The position numbers and the translations under genes are program-made. The notes below the pieces were generated by a model, which had not been told where the DNA came from, did no database searches, and saw only the letters and a program-made list of their open reading frames with translations. This document shows positions 63,989-64,000 of a stretch of 64,000 nt of DNA, in pieces (the first letter of the stretch is position 1; each line of letters opens with the position of its first letter). Origin of the DNA: Mycolicibacterium mucogenicum DSM 44124 (lineage in GTDB: Bacteria; Actinomycetota; Actinomycetes; Mycobacteriales; Mycobacteriaceae); the NCBI RefSeq assembly GCF_005670685.2, contig NZ_CP062008.1, positions 4,650,001 to 4,714,000 of the forward strand. Reading direction: 5' to 3'.

Positions 63989-64000
63989 GCTTCTCCTACC

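Overview
The window is high-GC DNA from a mycobacterium (Mycobacterium/Mycolicibacterium). The evidence is the ribosomal gene order, SigL-RslA next to map-adk-secY, F420-type luciferase-like oxidoreductases, a UPF0677 methyltransferase array, mmsA-fadE9-mmsB, and SigK-RskA. I see no insertion sequence, prophage, CRISPR array, tRNA or rRNA.

Core translation genes lie on the minus strand in three blocks. The right end holds rpsJ to rpsQ (S10 operon, closed by a terminator at about 58.6 kb). The middle right holds rplN to rplO (spc operon, with an unusual methyltransferase gene and terminator between rpsN and rpsH), and, about 10 kb further on, secY-adk-map. The left end holds infA-rpmJ-rpsM-rpsK-rpsD-rpoA-rplQ-truA. 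Accessory genes fill the spaces between them.

Left to right, the accessory islands are as follows. (1) 4.2-9.2 kb: a receiver/flavoreductase fusion, a cyclic-nucleotide-domain histidine kinase and two tandem luciferase-like oxidoreductases. (2) 9.2-14.7 kb: two paralogous ECF sigma factors, each fused to its own zinc-finger, membrane-anchored, anti-sigma-like region, with small exported proteins and proline-rich membrane proteins. Four genes here share one promoter-like motif, (A)AAANNTGTC-N20-CTC(C/A)TAC, which suggests a self-regulated envelope regulon. (3) 15-18.6 kb: the valine-catabolic mmsA-fadE9-mmsB genes. (4) 18.7-25 kb: an exported protein, a HAD hydrolase, a NarL-type two-component pair preceded by two repeated 12-codon mini-ORFs, and a membrane GGDEF-EAL protein. 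(5) 25-31.3 kb: sigL-rslA and a four-gene cluster (ThDP enzyme, SRPBCC protein, KAS III-like protein, aminotransferase) plus a MarR regulator. Both sigL and the cluster are preceded by the same TGAACC-N16-CGTGTC promoter, so the cluster is very probably under SigL. (6) 34-41 kb: four tandem SAM methyltransferases, then three tandem exported proteins built of beta-roll repeats resembling trimeric adhesin heads. (7) 41-44 kb: SppA protease and a beta-lactamase-fold esterase. (8) 50-58.5 kb: a YeiH-type transporter with a 41-residue membrane partner, a TetR/azoreductase/SMR efflux module with paired operators, a lipoprotein, an arylsulfatase, and dipZ-sigK-rskA with a near-consensus SigK promoter placed for a leaderless transcript.

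The main theme is extracytoplasmic and redox sensing: four ECF sigma factors (two classical, two fused), two two-component pairs and several exported proteins are packed between translation operons. The most promising under-described systems are the fused-ECF regulon at 9.2-14.7 kb, the SigL-linked biosynthetic cluster at 25.6-30 kb and the beta-roll exoprotein array at 38-41 kb.
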